DNA of 64,000 nucleotides from contig NZ_JADDXU010000004.1 in the NCBI RefSeq assembly GCF_015163075.1, forward strand, positions 124,001 to 188,000, in the 5' to 3' direction. The notes beneath the pieces were generated by a model that was not told where the DNA came from, made no database searches, and was given only the letters and a program-made list of their open reading frames with translations. This DNA comes from Streptomyces justiciae. GTDB taxonomy: Bacteria > Actinomycetota > Actinomycetes > Streptomycetales > Streptomycetaceae. The translations under genes were made by a program, and so were the position numbers. Numbering within the stretch: the stretch's first letter is position 1; every line of letters starts with the position of its first letter. Positions 44,097 to 52,277 of this stretch are shown one piece after another.

Positions 44097-45314
44097 TTAC
44101 CTCGTCACCGGGGTCCGGGGCGCCACTGCGCGGCGCACCCCCGTGCCGGTGAAGACCAGCGCACCGGCCGCCACCGCCGCCAGCAGCATCAGCCCCACCC
44201 CGTACGAGCCGTAGCTGCCGTACAGCGAGCCCATCACCAGTGGCGGCACGAACCCGCCGAGGCCGCCCGCGGCCCCCACGACGCCGGTCACCGAGCCGGT
44301 CCGGTGCGGCGGGGACAGCAGGGCCACGAAGGCGAAAGTCGCCCCGCTCCCGGCGCCCAGGGCGGCCGCCATGGCGAGGAAGGCGAGCGTGCCGAGCGGC
44401 GCGAGCGGCGGAGTGAAGGACTGCGCGAGCGCACCGCCGACGACCACCGTCAGCGCCGCGGCCAGCACCCGCACCGGGCCCATCCGGTCGGACAGCCAGC
44501 CGCCGATCGGCCGCATCGCCACCGCGAGCAGCACGAACCCGGCCATCCGGTTCGCGGCGTCGGCCTGCGCCAGCGCGTACCCGTTCTTCAGATACGTCGG
44601 CAGATAGACGGAGAACGCCACATAGCCGCCGAAGGCCACCGCGTACAGCGCGGACGCCTGCCAGGTGACGGCCAGCCGGAGCGTCGAGGCGAGCCGCCCG
44701 GCCGTCGGATCGGTGGGCACCGGGCGGTTCGGGGCGTCCCGCAGGACCACGGCCGAGACGACCGCGAACAGTGTCAGCACGCCCGCGGTCAGCAGGAAGG
44801 GGTTCGCGGTGCCGTGCGCGTCCACCAGCCTGACCGTGGTCAGCGCGCTGATCGCCGTACCGCCCATGCCCATCCCGAAGACGCCGATCGCCAGGCCCCG
44901 CCGCTCGGGCGGGAACCAGGCGTTGACGAAGGGCACGCCCACCGCGAACGCGGTTCCGCCGATGCCCAAGAAGAACCCGCCGACGAGTAGCGCGGTCAGG
45001 GAGTCGTGCCCGGCCAGACCGAGATACAGCACCGGTACGACCGTCGCGGCCGAAACCAGCGGGAACATCACCCGCCCGCCGTACCGGTCGGTGAGCGCGC
45101 CGACCGGTACGCGGCCCAGCGAGCCGACCACCACCGGCACGGCGACCAGCAGCGACTGCTGGAAGGAGGTCAGCCCCAGCGTGTCCTTGAAGCGCGGGGC
45201 GAGCGGGCTGAGCAGCGCCCACGCCCAGAAGTTGACCGCGAAGCCGATCGTGGCCAGGGACAGCATGAGCCAGGCCCGGCCGGACACGGGGGCTTCTCGC
45301 GACGGCTGAAGCAT
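44097..45314 (-). CDS. narK: NarK-type nitrate/nitrite MFS transporter
   Basis: Twelve-helix MFS transporter of the nitrate/nitrite porter family, 405 residues. The glycine-rich family signatures are present: FLGIGGTAFAVGVPFVNAWF in helix 5 and GAGSGATFAFVALLSPPHRTG in helix 8, followed by GVVGAAGGLGGFVPPLVMGS in helix 10-11. PVGALTDRYGGRVMFPLVSA is the first cytoplasmic loop. It imports nitrate or exports nitrite. The ATG at 45314 has AAGGACG about 8 nt upstream. It follows the flavohemoglobin gene by 52 bp, so the two form an operon read from the consensus OsdR-type site at 46664. Confidence 0.9.
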   Translation of the reverse strand: MLQPSREAPVSGRAWLMLSLATIGFAVNFWAWALLSPLAPRFKDTLGLTSFQQSLLVAVPVVVGSLGRVPVGALTDRYGGRVMFPLVSAATVVPVLYLGLAGHDSLTALLVGGFFLGIGGTAFAVGVPFVNAWFPPERRGLAIGVFGMGMGGTAISALTTVRLVDAHGTANPFLLTAGVLTLFAVVSAVVLRDAPNRPVPTDPTAGRLASTLRLAVTWQASALYAVAFGGYVAFSVYLPTYLKNGYALAQADAANRMAGFVLLAVAMRPIGGWLSDRMGPVRVLAAALTVVVGGALAQSFTPPLAPLGTLAFLAMAAALGAGSGATFAFVALLSPPHRTGSVTGVVGAAGGLGGFVPPLVMGSLYGSYGSYGVGLMLLAAVAAGALVFTGTGVRRAVAPRTPVTR

Positions 45315-45366
45315 GGTCGTCGTCCTTGTCTGTAGGACTGCCGGTCTGCGGGCGAGTGCTGCTGTG

Positions 45367-46551
45367 TCAGGACGCGTCCGGCAGCCACAGGTCGGGGCCG
45401 AACACCTCGTAGCGGATGTGCCGCGGCGGGACACCGCGGTCGAGCAGTTGGGTGCGGACGGCGCGCATGAACGGCAGCGGGCCGCACAGGTAGACGGTGG
45501 CGTCCGCCGGCACGTCGACCCCGTCGAGGTCCATCAGGCCGCTGCGGGCGTCGGGTTCGGCGACGCCGAAACGCTCGTACCAGAACACGGCCTTGGCGTC
45601 CGGCAGTTGAGCGGTGAGTGCGCGGGTCTCGGTGCGCAGGGCGTGGGTGCCGGGGGAGACGTCCGCGTGCAGGGTCAGGACCCTGCGGGTGGAGCCGCTG
45701 GCGGCGAGCCGGGCGAGCATGCCGACCATAGGGGTGCAGCCGATGCCGGCGGAGACCAGGACGAGCGGCGTGTCCGTCTCGTCGAGGACGACGTCACCGA
45801 AGGGCGCGGACAGGGTGAGCTCGTCCCCGGCCCGAACGGTGCTGTGCAGCAGGGTGGACACCTCCCCGCCGCCGACCCGCTTGACGGTGATCCGGCGCAG
45901 CTCGCCACCCGGGTCGCCGGACAGGCTGTATTGGCGCAACTGGTGCACTCCGTCCGGCATCAGGGCCCGGACACTGACGTACTGCCCGGCCTTCGCCGCG
46001 GGGGCCGGGCCACCATCGGCCGGACGCAGGACGAAGGAGACGACGTCGGCGGTCTCCTCGTGCCGCTCGACGACCGTCCACGGCCGCCACACCTCACCCG
46101 GCACGACTCCAGCCTCGAGGTAGATGCGGGCCTCCTGGGCGATGAGCGCGCCGGCCATCAGCCAGTACACCTCGTCCCAGGCGGCGGCCACCTCCGGGGT
46201 GACCGCGTCGCCGAGCACCTCGGCGATCGCGGCGAACAGGTACTTGTGGACGACCGTGTACTGGTCCTCGGTGACGCCGACCGCGGTGTGCTTGTGGGCG
46301 ATCCGTGCCAGCAGCGCGTCGGGACGGGTGTCGGGGTCGGCGAGGAGCGCGCTCGCGAAGCCCGCTATCGATCCGGCCAGCGCCCGGCGCTGGGCCCCGC
46401 TGGCCTGGTTGCCCCGGTTGAACATCCCGTCCAGCAGTTCGGGGCGGTCGCGGAACATCGCGCCGTAGAAGCGCGTGGTGATCTCGTCGAGGGCTCCGGC
46501 CACGGCGGGCAGCGTGGCCCGGACGACGGCGGCGGACTCTGCGGACAGCAT
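45367..46551 (-). CDS. hmp: flavohemoglobin, nitric oxide dioxygenase
   Basis: Cytosolic NO dioxygenase of 394 residues that converts NO and O2 to nitrate with NAD(P)H. The globin domain (about 1-135) has ITTRFYGAMFRDRPELLDGMF with the distal Tyr, and LLARIAHKHTAVGVTEDQY with the proximal His. The FAD domain (about 150-250) has LRQYSLSGDPGGELRRITVKR (RxYS motif). The NAD domain (about 260-390) has LVSAGIGCTPMVGMLARLA and VYLCGPLPFMRAV. GGAGG 5 nt before the ATG. It is the first gene of an operon with narK, with an exact OsdR palindrome 113 bp upstream. Confidence 0.95.
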   Translation of the reverse strand: MLSAESAAVVRATLPAVAGALDEITTRFYGAMFRDRPELLDGMFNRGNQASGAQRRALAGSIAGFASALLADPDTRPDALLARIAHKHTAVGVTEDQYTVVHKYLFAAIAEVLGDAVTPEVAAAWDEVYWLMAGALIAQEARIYLEAGVVPGEVWRPWTVVERHEETADVVSFVLRPADGGPAPAAKAGQYVSVRALMPDGVHQLRQYSLSGDPGGELRRITVKRVGGGEVSTLLHSTVRAGDELTLSAPFGDVVLDETDTPLVLVSAGIGCTPMVGMLARLAASGSTRRVLTLHADVSPGTHALRTETRALTAQLPDAKAVFWYERFGVAEPDARSGLMDLDGVDVPADATVYLCGPLPFMRAVRTQLLDRGVPPRHIRYEVFGPDLWLPDAS

Positions 46552-46663
46552 GAAGCCTCCGGGAAAAGAGGTGGAACAGGGAGTGCGGGGCACGGGCCCC
46601 GCGACACACCACCCTCGCCGCCGGCCCCTCGCGTGCTCCAGGGCCCCATGGGGACGGCACACA

Positions 46664-46677
46664 GGGCCGATCGGCCC
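46664..46677. promoter_or_regulatory. OsdR palindrome, exact consensus (site 9)
   Basis: GGGCCGATCGGCCC, a perfect 14-bp palindrome, 113 bp upstream of the flavohemoglobin start and 287 bp before the Roadblock gene on the other strand. I recall this exact sequence as the consensus reported for S. coelicolor OsdR. It is the best copy in the window. Confidence 0.8.
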
Positions 46678-46687
46678 AACGGCGGCA

Positions 46688-46735
46688 GGGCCTCCCGGTA
46701 CGCGCGGGCGACCTCGGGCGGGCCTCCCGGTACGC
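46688..46735. repeat. 16-bp perfect direct repeat in hmp/Roadblock divergent region
   Basis: GGGCCTCCCGGTACGC occurs at 46688-46703 and 46720-46735, spaced 32 bp start to start, about three helical turns, just right of the OsdR palindrome. It differs from the OsdR motif and may be the site of a second regulator. The rest of the 412-bp gene-free region (46552-46963) shows only GC-rich sequence. Confidence 0.6.
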
Positions 46736-46963
46736 CGGATTGGCCTTGGGCGCGGTGGCCCGGGGGTCAACTTCGCGGCCCGTCACGGCAGTTCCGGTCC
46801 ATCGAACGGTCCGGTCGCGCCCTTGTTCGGTCGTTGTCCGGCGCGCACGGGTCAGTCCCAGAGAGTCGGTCCGCGCGGCCCGGCCGCATGCGTACGGTCC
46901 GGGGGCATCGAGGCGGTCCGGCGGCGCCGGTCCGTCGCAGTCAACGAGCGCAAGGGAGGCACT

Positions 46964-47338
46964 GTGGCGAGTGTGGAAGTGTCGCTGAAGGAGATGATGG
47001 CCGGGGTCGAGGGGGCCTTGGGAGCCGCGGTCGTCGACTACACCAGCGGAATGGCGCTGGGCACCCTGGGCGGGAACAAGGACCTGGACCTGACGGTCGC
47101 CGCGGCCGGCAACACGGACGTCGTCCGGGCCAAGGTGCGCACCATGGAGCAGGTCGGGCTCAAGGGCCGTATCGAGGACATGCTGATCACGCTGGACAGC
47201 CAGTACCACCTGATCCGGCCGGTCACCGGCCGCAGCGGCAACGGCCTGTTCCTCTACCTCGTCCTCGACAAGGCCCGCTCGAACCTGGCCATGGCCCGGC
47301 ACCAGCTCAAACGCGTCGAGGAGGCGATCGAGATCTGA
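46964..47338 (+). CDS. Roadblock/LC7 domain protein
   Basis: Small cytosolic protein of 124 residues with one Roadblock/LC7 (profilin-like) domain: LKEMMAGVEGALGAAVVDYTSGMALGTLGG starts the fold, and RIEDMLITLDSQYHLIRPVTGRSGNGLFLYLVLDKARSNLAMARHQL completes it. In Streptomyces these proteins act with small Ras-like GTPases (CvnB-type) or as GAP-like factors; no CvnA, C or D partner is adjacent here. GTG start with AAGGGAGG upstream. Divergent from hmp-narK, with the consensus palindrome between them, so membership of the dormancy regulon is plausible. Confidence 0.88.
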   Translation: MASVEVSLKEMMAGVEGALGAAVVDYTSGMALGTLGGNKDLDLTVAAAGNTDVVRAKVRTMEQVGLKGRIEDMLITLDSQYHLIRPVTGRSGNGLFLYLVLDKARSNLAMARHQLKRVEEAIEI

Positions 47339-47373
47339 CCCGGGCGACGCGGCCGGGACCACCGCTGCCCATC

Positions 47374-47401
47374 ATGTGAAGACTTCTTCAAGTCACCACA
47401 T
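47374..47401. promoter_or_regulatory. imperfect inverted repeat, possible ArsR/SmtB operator
   Basis: ATGTG and CACAT frame a core GACTT-CTTC-AAGTC (47381-47394), giving a 28-bp imperfect palindrome that is AT-rich compared with its surroundings. It is 138 bp before the ArsR-family gene and 36 bp after the Roadblock stop. Confidence 0.5.
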
Positions 47402-47538
47402 CAGCATGGTCCCAATCCGTGGTCGCGCCCGGCCCGGGGCGTGAAGGATCGGCATCCGAGGGCGGCCTGTGATGCGGCGGTGCCCCCTCAGGTGCCGTCG
47501 CACCGCGGTCCCACCCAGCCGACAAGGAGCGAGCAGCC

Positions 47539-47901
47539 ATGCAGGCCCCCCTCTACCAGGTCAAGGCGGAGTTCTTCCGCATGCTCGGCCACCCCGTGCG
47601 GATCAGGGTGCTGGAACTCCTCCAGCACGGGCCCGTGTCCGTACGGGACCTGCTCGCCGACATCGAGATCGAGCCGTCCAGCCTGTCCCAGCAGCTGGCC
47701 GTGCTGCGCCGCTCCGGGATCGTGGTGTCGATGCGCGAGGGCTCGACCGTCCGCTACGCGCTCGCCGGCGGCGACGTCGCCGAACTCCTGCGCGCCGCCC
47801 GCCGGATCCTCACCGAGCTGCTCATCGGCCAGAACGAACTGCTCGCCGCACTCCGGCAGGCGGACGACACCCCCGCCGAACCTCTGCGCACCGGCCGGTG
47901 A
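47539..47901 (+). CDS. ArsR/SmtB-family transcriptional regulator
   Basis: Winged-helix repressor of 120 residues. FFRMLGHPVRIRVLELLQHGPVSVRDLLADIEIEPSSLSQQLAVLRRSGIVVSMREGSTVRYALAGGD contains the HTH with recognition helix SSLSQQLAVLRRSG and the beta-hairpin wing. There are no Cys residues for a classical alpha-3 metal site, so it may sense something other than metals. ATG with AAGGAG 10 nt upstream. An inverted repeat at 47374 may be its own operator. It is convergent with the polyphosphate kinase gene, 10 bp away. Confidence 0.92.
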   Translation: MQAPLYQVKAEFFRMLGHPVRIRVLELLQHGPVSVRDLLADIEIEPSSLSQQLAVLRRSGIVVSMREGSTVRYALAGGDVAELLRAARRILTELLIGQNELLAALRQADDTPAEPLRTGR

Positions 47902-47911
47902 CGACGGGGCG

Positions 47912-48715
47912 TCAGAGGCTTGCCGCGTGGTCCGGGACGTACGTCTGGAGATCGCGCGGTGTCCGCACATAGCCCGTGGACTCCGGGCGCTCCGGCAGCT
48001 TCAGCACCGGCGGCGGCACCTCCTGGTAGGGCACCGAGTCCAGCAGATGGGCGATCATGTTCAGCCGGGCCCGCTTCTTGTCGTCGCTCTCGACGACGAA
48101 CCACGGGGCCTCGGCGACGTCGGTGTGCACCATCATCTCGTCCTTGGCCCGGGAGTACGCCTCCCAGCGGGTGAGCGACTCCAGGTCCATCGGCGACAGC
48201 TTCCAGCGGCGCAGCGGGTCCTCCAGCCGGCGCCGGAAACGGTCCTGCTGCTCGGTGTCGCTCACCGAGAACCAGTACTTGCGCAGCAGGATGCCGTCCT
48301 CCACCAGCATCCGCTCGAAGATCGGGCACTGACGCAGGAACAGCTGGTACTCCTCCTTGGTGCAGAAGCCCATCACATGCTCCACGCCGGCCCGGTTGTA
48401 CCAGGACCGGTCGAACAGCACGATCTCCCCGGCGGCCGGGAGATGCTCGACGTACCGCTGGAAGTACCACTGGGTCCGCTCGCGCTCGGTCGGCTTCGGC
48501 AGGGCCGCGATCCGGGCGACGCGCGGGTTGAGATGCTCGGAGACCCGCTTGATGGTGCCGCCCTTGCCGGCCGCGTCCCGCCCCTCGAACACGACGACCA
48601 GCCGCGCGCCCTCGGCCCGCACCCACTCCTGAAGCTTCACCAACTCGGTCTGCAGACGCAGCAGTTCACCCTCATAGACCTTCCGCGGCAACTTCCCCTT
48701 CGCCTTGCCTGCCAT
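47912..48715 (-). CDS. ppk2: polyphosphate kinase 2 family protein
   Basis: Cytosolic PPK2-type enzyme of 267 residues that moves phosphate between polyphosphate and nucleotides (usually NDP to NTP). Walker A VVVFEGRDAAGKGGTIKRVSEHLNPR (about 42-67), Walker B VLFDRSWYNRAGVEHVMGFC (about 99-118), and the lid RFRRRLEDPLRRWKLSPMDLES are all typical of one-domain class I PPK2. The C-terminal PWFVVESDDKKRARLNMIAHLL is conserved. The ATG at 48715 has AGAGGTGG upstream. Polyphosphate metabolism fits the stress theme of the island just before it, but no OsdR-type site is seen here. Confidence 0.93.
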   Translation of the reverse strand: MAGKAKGKLPRKVYEGELLRLQTELVKLQEWVRAEGARLVVVFEGRDAAGKGGTIKRVSEHLNPRVARIAALPKPTERERTQWYFQRYVEHLPAAGEIVLFDRSWYNRAGVEHVMGFCTKEEYQLFLRQCPIFERMLVEDGILLRKYWFSVSDTEQQDRFRRRLEDPLRRWKLSPMDLESLTRWEAYSRAKDEMMVHTDVAEAPWFVVESDDKKRARLNMIAHLLDSVPYQEVPPPVLKLPERPESTGYVRTPRDLQTYVPDHAASL

Positions 48716-48823
48716 ACGTCCACCTCTTCGCATACGTGGTCGAGTCCCCGTTGTCGGCACAGTACTGTCCGATCAGCGCGAGGTCCGGCAGGCCGGGGCG
48801 GTCGGAACGATCGGGGGAGACCT

Positions 48824-49054
48824 GTGGAGGAGCCGGGATTCAAGTCCCTGCCGTGCGAGATCACCGGCCTGACCGGGTTCGAGGCGGCCTCGGACGCCGT
48901 GGAACGACTCCGGGACGTCGGTGCCGACGCTCTGCTCAGCTGTGACTGGTGCGAGCGAGCGATCAGACACGGGGACATCCCGGTCGCACCGCAAGCATGC
49001 GCCTCCGCCTACTGGCGGACGACGGACTGCCGGGCGAGTCACCCGGAACCCTGA
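48824..49054 (+). CDS. small Cys-rich protein
   Basis: A 76-residue protein with five Cys (LPCEITG, LSCDWCERAIRHGD, QACASAYWRTTDC), the CDWC pair plus later Cys suggesting a zinc- or iron-binding site. I recognise no family. The coding bias is normal and a GGGGGAGA sequence lies 4 nt before the GTG. It is divergent from the polyphosphate kinase gene with only 108 bp between starts, so co-regulation is possible. It is convergent with the beta-propeller gene, 3 bp away. The start codon is uncertain. Confidence 0.55.
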   Translation: MEEPGFKSLPCEITGLTGFEAASDAVERLRDVGADALLSCDWCERAIRHGDIPVAPQACASAYWRTTDCRASHPEP

Positions 49055-49057
49055 GAT

Positions 49058-49999
49058 TCAGGAGGCGGCCCAGCGGATCGGGTGTCCTGAGGGGGCCGTC
49101 GTGAGCCAGGTGCCGTCTCCGAGGGGGTGGAGGTCGTAGGGGTTTTCCGCGTGTGACTCGAAGAGCGTGGGGGTGCGGTCGGCGCGTGTGTCGACGCGGT
49201 AGTGGCGGAACCACTCCTCCTCGTCCTCCGTTTCGCCGCCGAGGGTGACGATGACGGTGTCCTGGTCCAGGTAGCCGCCGCTCCATTCCACGAAGGTCTC
49301 GTCCGGGTCGTGTCCGAAGGCGTCGACGGAGAGGGTGAGCGTCGACTCGCCGTCCGGGTAGGTGTGGAGGGTGATGTCGCCCTGCTCGTGGTCGACGGTC
49401 ATGAAGTGGTGCCCGTCCGGCGACAGGGCGATGAGGCACCGGTCGCTCCAGGGGTAGCGGACGAGATCCATTCCGGCGTCGGACAGGGACGCGCGGTGGA
49501 TGACCGAGCCGTCCTGCCCCTCTCCGATGTCCAGGAGGACCACGTCGCCTCCAGGGTGGAGGAGGTGCTCGCCGCCGTGCCCCACCGTCTCCAGCTCCGC
49601 CTGGGCGACGACCGCTCCGGTCCCGGCGTCCAGGGCCACCCACTGGTCGGGGCCACGGTCGGCCATCGCGTCCGGCCGGTAGACCCACAGCGTCCGGCCG
49701 TCCGTCGACAGCGCGCAGCTCGGCCGGTGCCCGTACCGCTGGTCCGAGCGCGGCTCGAACGCCGACCGCCAGACCTCGGCCCCCTCCGGTGTCACACAGA
49801 CCACCGCGTTGAGGGTCGTGTAGTAGGCCCTCCGCAGGTCCGCGCCGGCGGTGTGCCCCACGACATCGTCCCCGGCTGACGGCTGCCAGGTCATGACGGG
49901 CGGCAGTACGCCCGTGGCGTCGACGGCCAGGTCATACGCGCAGACACGTCCGTCGACGAGCCGCGTGACGATCCGTGGAGAGGGAGCTGTTGGTGCCAT
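49058..49999 (-). CDS. beta-propeller (WD40/YVTN-like) protein
   Basis: Soluble protein of 313 residues with repeated beta-blade segments (CALSTDGRTLWVYRPDA, GGDVVLLDIGEGQDG, IALSPDGHHFMTVDHEQGD, HPLGDGTWLTTAPSGHPIRW), the SPDGxx motif being typical of WD40-like or quinoprotein propellers. There is no signal peptide or membrane segment. Function unknown; such proteins are scaffolds or binding proteins. The ATG at 49999 lacks a strong ribosome site. It does not appear to share an operon with neighbours. Confidence 0.78.
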   Translation of the reverse strand: MAPTAPSPRIVTRLVDGRVCAYDLAVDATGVLPPVMTWQPSAGDDVVGHTAGADLRRAYYTTLNAVVCVTPEGAEVWRSAFEPRSDQRYGHRPSCALSTDGRTLWVYRPDAMADRGPDQWVALDAGTGAVVAQAELETVGHGGEHLLHPGGDVVLLDIGEGQDGSVIHRASLSDAGMDLVRYPWSDRCLIALSPDGHHFMTVDHEQGDITLHTYPDGESTLTLSVDAFGHDPDETFVEWSGGYLDQDTVIVTLGGETEDEEEWFRHYRVDTRADRTPTLFESHAENPYDLHPLGDGTWLTTAPSGHPIRWAAS

Positions 50000-50200
50000 G
50001 TCCGGGAGAGTAACGCCCCAGTCGGTCTTCCGGCCGGGTAAGAGATCGACGTGAACCCCCGGCAGGCTCTGCCGCCCCTGTGGATCTTGTGTGTACCGTC
50101 CAGCCGTGTGTCGAGCGGAGGTTCTCCCAACTCCCGCTCTACGCGCGAAGATCCGGCACCCGCATCGCCTCCCGTCCCCCCACTCATGGAGGTTCACCGC

Positions 50201-51139
50201 ATGTTCGGCCTGGGCAGATCCCCCCGCAGATTCACCACCGTCGTCACCGTGTTCGGCCTGCTGGCCACGGGAGCCGCCGTCCAGGCGGCCACTGTGACCC
50301 CGGCCGCCGCGGCCACTCCGCACCGCATCCTGTTCGACAACGCCCACGCGGAGACGGCCGGCAACGCCGACTGGATCATCTCCACCAGCCAGCCCGACCC
50401 GCTGGGCGAGGACTCCTCACCGTCGTCGGAGACCGACTGGACCGGCGCCATCTCCTCCTGGGGCGTGGCCCTGCAGCAGACCGGCGACTACTCCCTGGAC
50501 ACCCTGCCGTCGGGCTCCAGCCTCACTTACGGAGGCTCCTCGGCCACCGATCTGTCCAACTTCGACACGCTCGTCCTGCCGGAGCCGAACACGCTGTTCA
50601 CGACCGCCGAGAAGACGGCGATCATGAACTTCGTGAAGAACGGCGGCGGTCTGTTCATGATCTCCGACCATACCGGCGCCGACCGCAACAACGACGGCGA
50701 GGACGCGGTCGAGATCCTCAACGACCTGATGACCAACAACAGCGTCGACTCCACCGACCCGTTCGGCTTCTCCATCGACTCGCTCAGCATCAGCTCCGAC
50801 TACCCGAGCGCGATCAGCGACAGCACCAACCCCGTGCTGCACGGCTCGTTCGGCACCGTCACCAAGAGCCTGATCGCGAGCGGTACGACGGCCACCCTCA
50901 AGCCCGCCGACAACTCCTCCGTCAAGGGCCTTCTCTACCGCACCGGTTACTCCGGCAACACCGGCGCCTTCTTCGCCACCAGCACCTTCGGCAGCGGGAA
51001 GATCGCCTTCTGGGGCGACAGTTCCCCGATCGATGACGGCACGGGCCAGTCCGGCAACACGCTCTACGACGGCTGGAACGACTCCGGCGCCACCAACGCC
51101 GCCCTCGCCCTCAACGCCGCGGAATGGCTCTCCTCGTGA
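50201..51139 (+). CDS. secreted GATase1-like (DUF4350-type) protein
   Basis: Exported protein of 312 residues. The signal peptide (FGLGRSPRRFTTVVTVFGLLATGAAVQAAT, cut near AAAAT) is followed by a class I glutamine-amidotransferase-like fold seen in DUF4350/ThuA-type proteins: HRILFDNAHAETAGNADW, NFDTLVLPEPNTLFTTAEKTAIMNFVKNGGGLFMISDHTGADRNNDGE and GSGKIAFWGDSSPIDDG. The catalytic Cys is replaced (MISDHTG), so enzymatic GATase activity is unlikely. The ATG at 50201 has GGAGG 7 nt upstream. A strong terminator follows. Role unknown, possibly binding of a cell-wall or extracellular polymer. Confidence 0.75.
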   Translation: MFGLGRSPRRFTTVVTVFGLLATGAAVQAATVTPAAAATPHRILFDNAHAETAGNADWIISTSQPDPLGEDSSPSSETDWTGAISSWGVALQQTGDYSLDTLPSGSSLTYGGSSATDLSNFDTLVLPEPNTLFTTAEKTAIMNFVKNGGGLFMISDHTGADRNNDGEDAVEILNDLMTNNSVDSTDPFGFSIDSLSISSDYPSAISDSTNPVLHGSFGTVTKSLIASGTTATLKPADNSSVKGLLYRTGYSGNTGAFFATSTFGSGKIAFWGDSSPIDDGTGQSGNTLYDGWNDSGATNAALALNAAEWLSS

Positions 51140-51168
51140 GGTGAGACGAGCGGCAACCGCGATGTGGT

Positions 51169-51201
51169 GGGCGGCCCCGGGACACCAGCCCGGGGCCGCC
51201 C
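51169..51201. terminator. bidirectional terminator
   Basis: A perfect 13-bp stem (GGGCGGCCCCGGG with its complement at 51189-51201) and a 7-nt loop lie between the convergent secreted-protein and carbonic-anhydrase genes. Confidence 0.85.
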
Positions 51202-51208
51202 TCGTGCG

Positions 51209-51937
51209 TCAGCCGGCGAGGCGATGCACGCGCCAACTGCTCAACTCGTAGCGTGCGCCCACGACGGCCAGCTCTCCGCCCGCGACCTTTGCCGCGAGGT
51301 CGGGCTCCGCCGCCAGACGCGCGCGTACCGCCCGTACGTTGGCGTCGATGGTCGCGTCGATCCGGGCGTCGCCTTCCTTGGTGTGATCTATGTTCGGTCG
51401 TATCTGGTCGGCCAAGTACTGGATGTGCGCGGGCAGTTGCGCACCGGACTCCTCGGCCTCGACCGCCGCCCGCACCGCGCCGCACGACTGATGGCCGAGG
51501 ACGAGGACGAGCGGTATCCCGAGTTCCAGCACCCCGTACGCGATGCTGCCGAGCACCGCCTCGTCCAGGACCTCTCCGGCGCTGCGCACGGTCATCAGGT
51601 CCCCGAGTCCCTGGTCGAAGACCAGCTCCGGAGGCACCCGGGAGTCGATGCAGCCGAGGACGACCGCGAAGGGGTGCTGTCCCGAGACCAGCGCCTGGCG
51701 GGTGGCCGGTGTCTCGTCGGGGTGCTGTTCACGGAAGGTGCGCCAGCGGCGATTGCCCGCCGCCAGTTCCCGGAGTGCCTCGTCGGGGGTGTCGGGGCGA
51801 GGGCGTGTCGTGGGGGAGGCCGCGGCGGCGGGGGAGGTACCGAGGGCGAGGCCGGTGCCGAGGGCCGCGGCGCCGGTCAGCCCGGCCCGCAGGAACGTGC
51901 GGCGGACGGGTCTGTCGGGGGTGGCTTGAGAGTTCAC
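51209..51937 (-). CDS. exported beta-class carbonic anhydrase
   Basis: Carbonic anhydrase of 242 residues that interconverts CO2 and bicarbonate. The N-terminus PVRRTFLRAGLTGAAALGTGLALG is a twin-arginine signal (RRTFLR) ending near AAAAS, so it is probably exported folded with its zinc. The catalytic domain shows VVLGCIDSRVPPELVFDQGLGDL (Zn-binding Cys and the CxDSR dyad) and LGHQSCGAVRAAV (Zn-binding His and Cys). The GTG at 51937 lacks a strong ribosome site, so the start is uncertain. It stands alone. Export of beta-CA in this way occurs in several actinomycetes. Confidence 0.88.
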   Translation of the reverse strand: MNSQATPDRPVRRTFLRAGLTGAAALGTGLALGTSPAAAASPTTRPRPDTPDEALRELAAGNRRWRTFREQHPDETPATRQALVSGQHPFAVVLGCIDSRVPPELVFDQGLGDLMTVRSAGEVLDEAVLGSIAYGVLELGIPLVLVLGHQSCGAVRAAVEAEESGAQLPAHIQYLADQIRPNIDHTKEGDARIDATIDANVRAVRARLAAEPDLAAKVAGGELAVVGARYELSSWRVHRLAG

Positions 51938-52277
51938 GGAGAGGAACGTATGTCCGAGTCCGGCTCCGATCCGCCGCGTTACCAACAGCAGGGCAAAACG
52001 GGGGAGAAGCATGACCTTCCGTGGTGCCTGTGCACTGCATTTGAGACAACCTGGCCGGAGGGAAAGGTGCAGACCTGTTCCGCGGGGTGCCCATTGCGCA
52101 GGCTGCGTCACTTCGAGTTCGGGCACGCGGGTGTGTGAATGAGTCAGGGGCGAATTTCCCCTCGTACGGCCCGTTGATAGTTCAACGGACGCGCTGCGAG
52201 AATCCCCGTCCCCCCTCTCGAATCCGCGAATTCGACAATTCACGAACCCCCCACGAAGCCCGCGAAGAAGGTGCACC
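51938..52277. other. 340-bp intergenic region
   Basis: Divergent region between the carbonic anhydrase and the DUF485 gene. I see no gene. A 7-bp inverted repeat, CCGTTGA-TAGT-TCAACGG, lies at 52171-52188 about 90 bp before the DUF485 start and may be an operator or small terminator. Confidence 0.4.

Noticed and set aside
47441..49054. A 537-codon plus-strand reading frame across the ArsR and PPK2 genes
   Set aside because: It runs in a shadow frame of clearly recognised genes; only its last 76 codons (from 48824) look like a real small gene.
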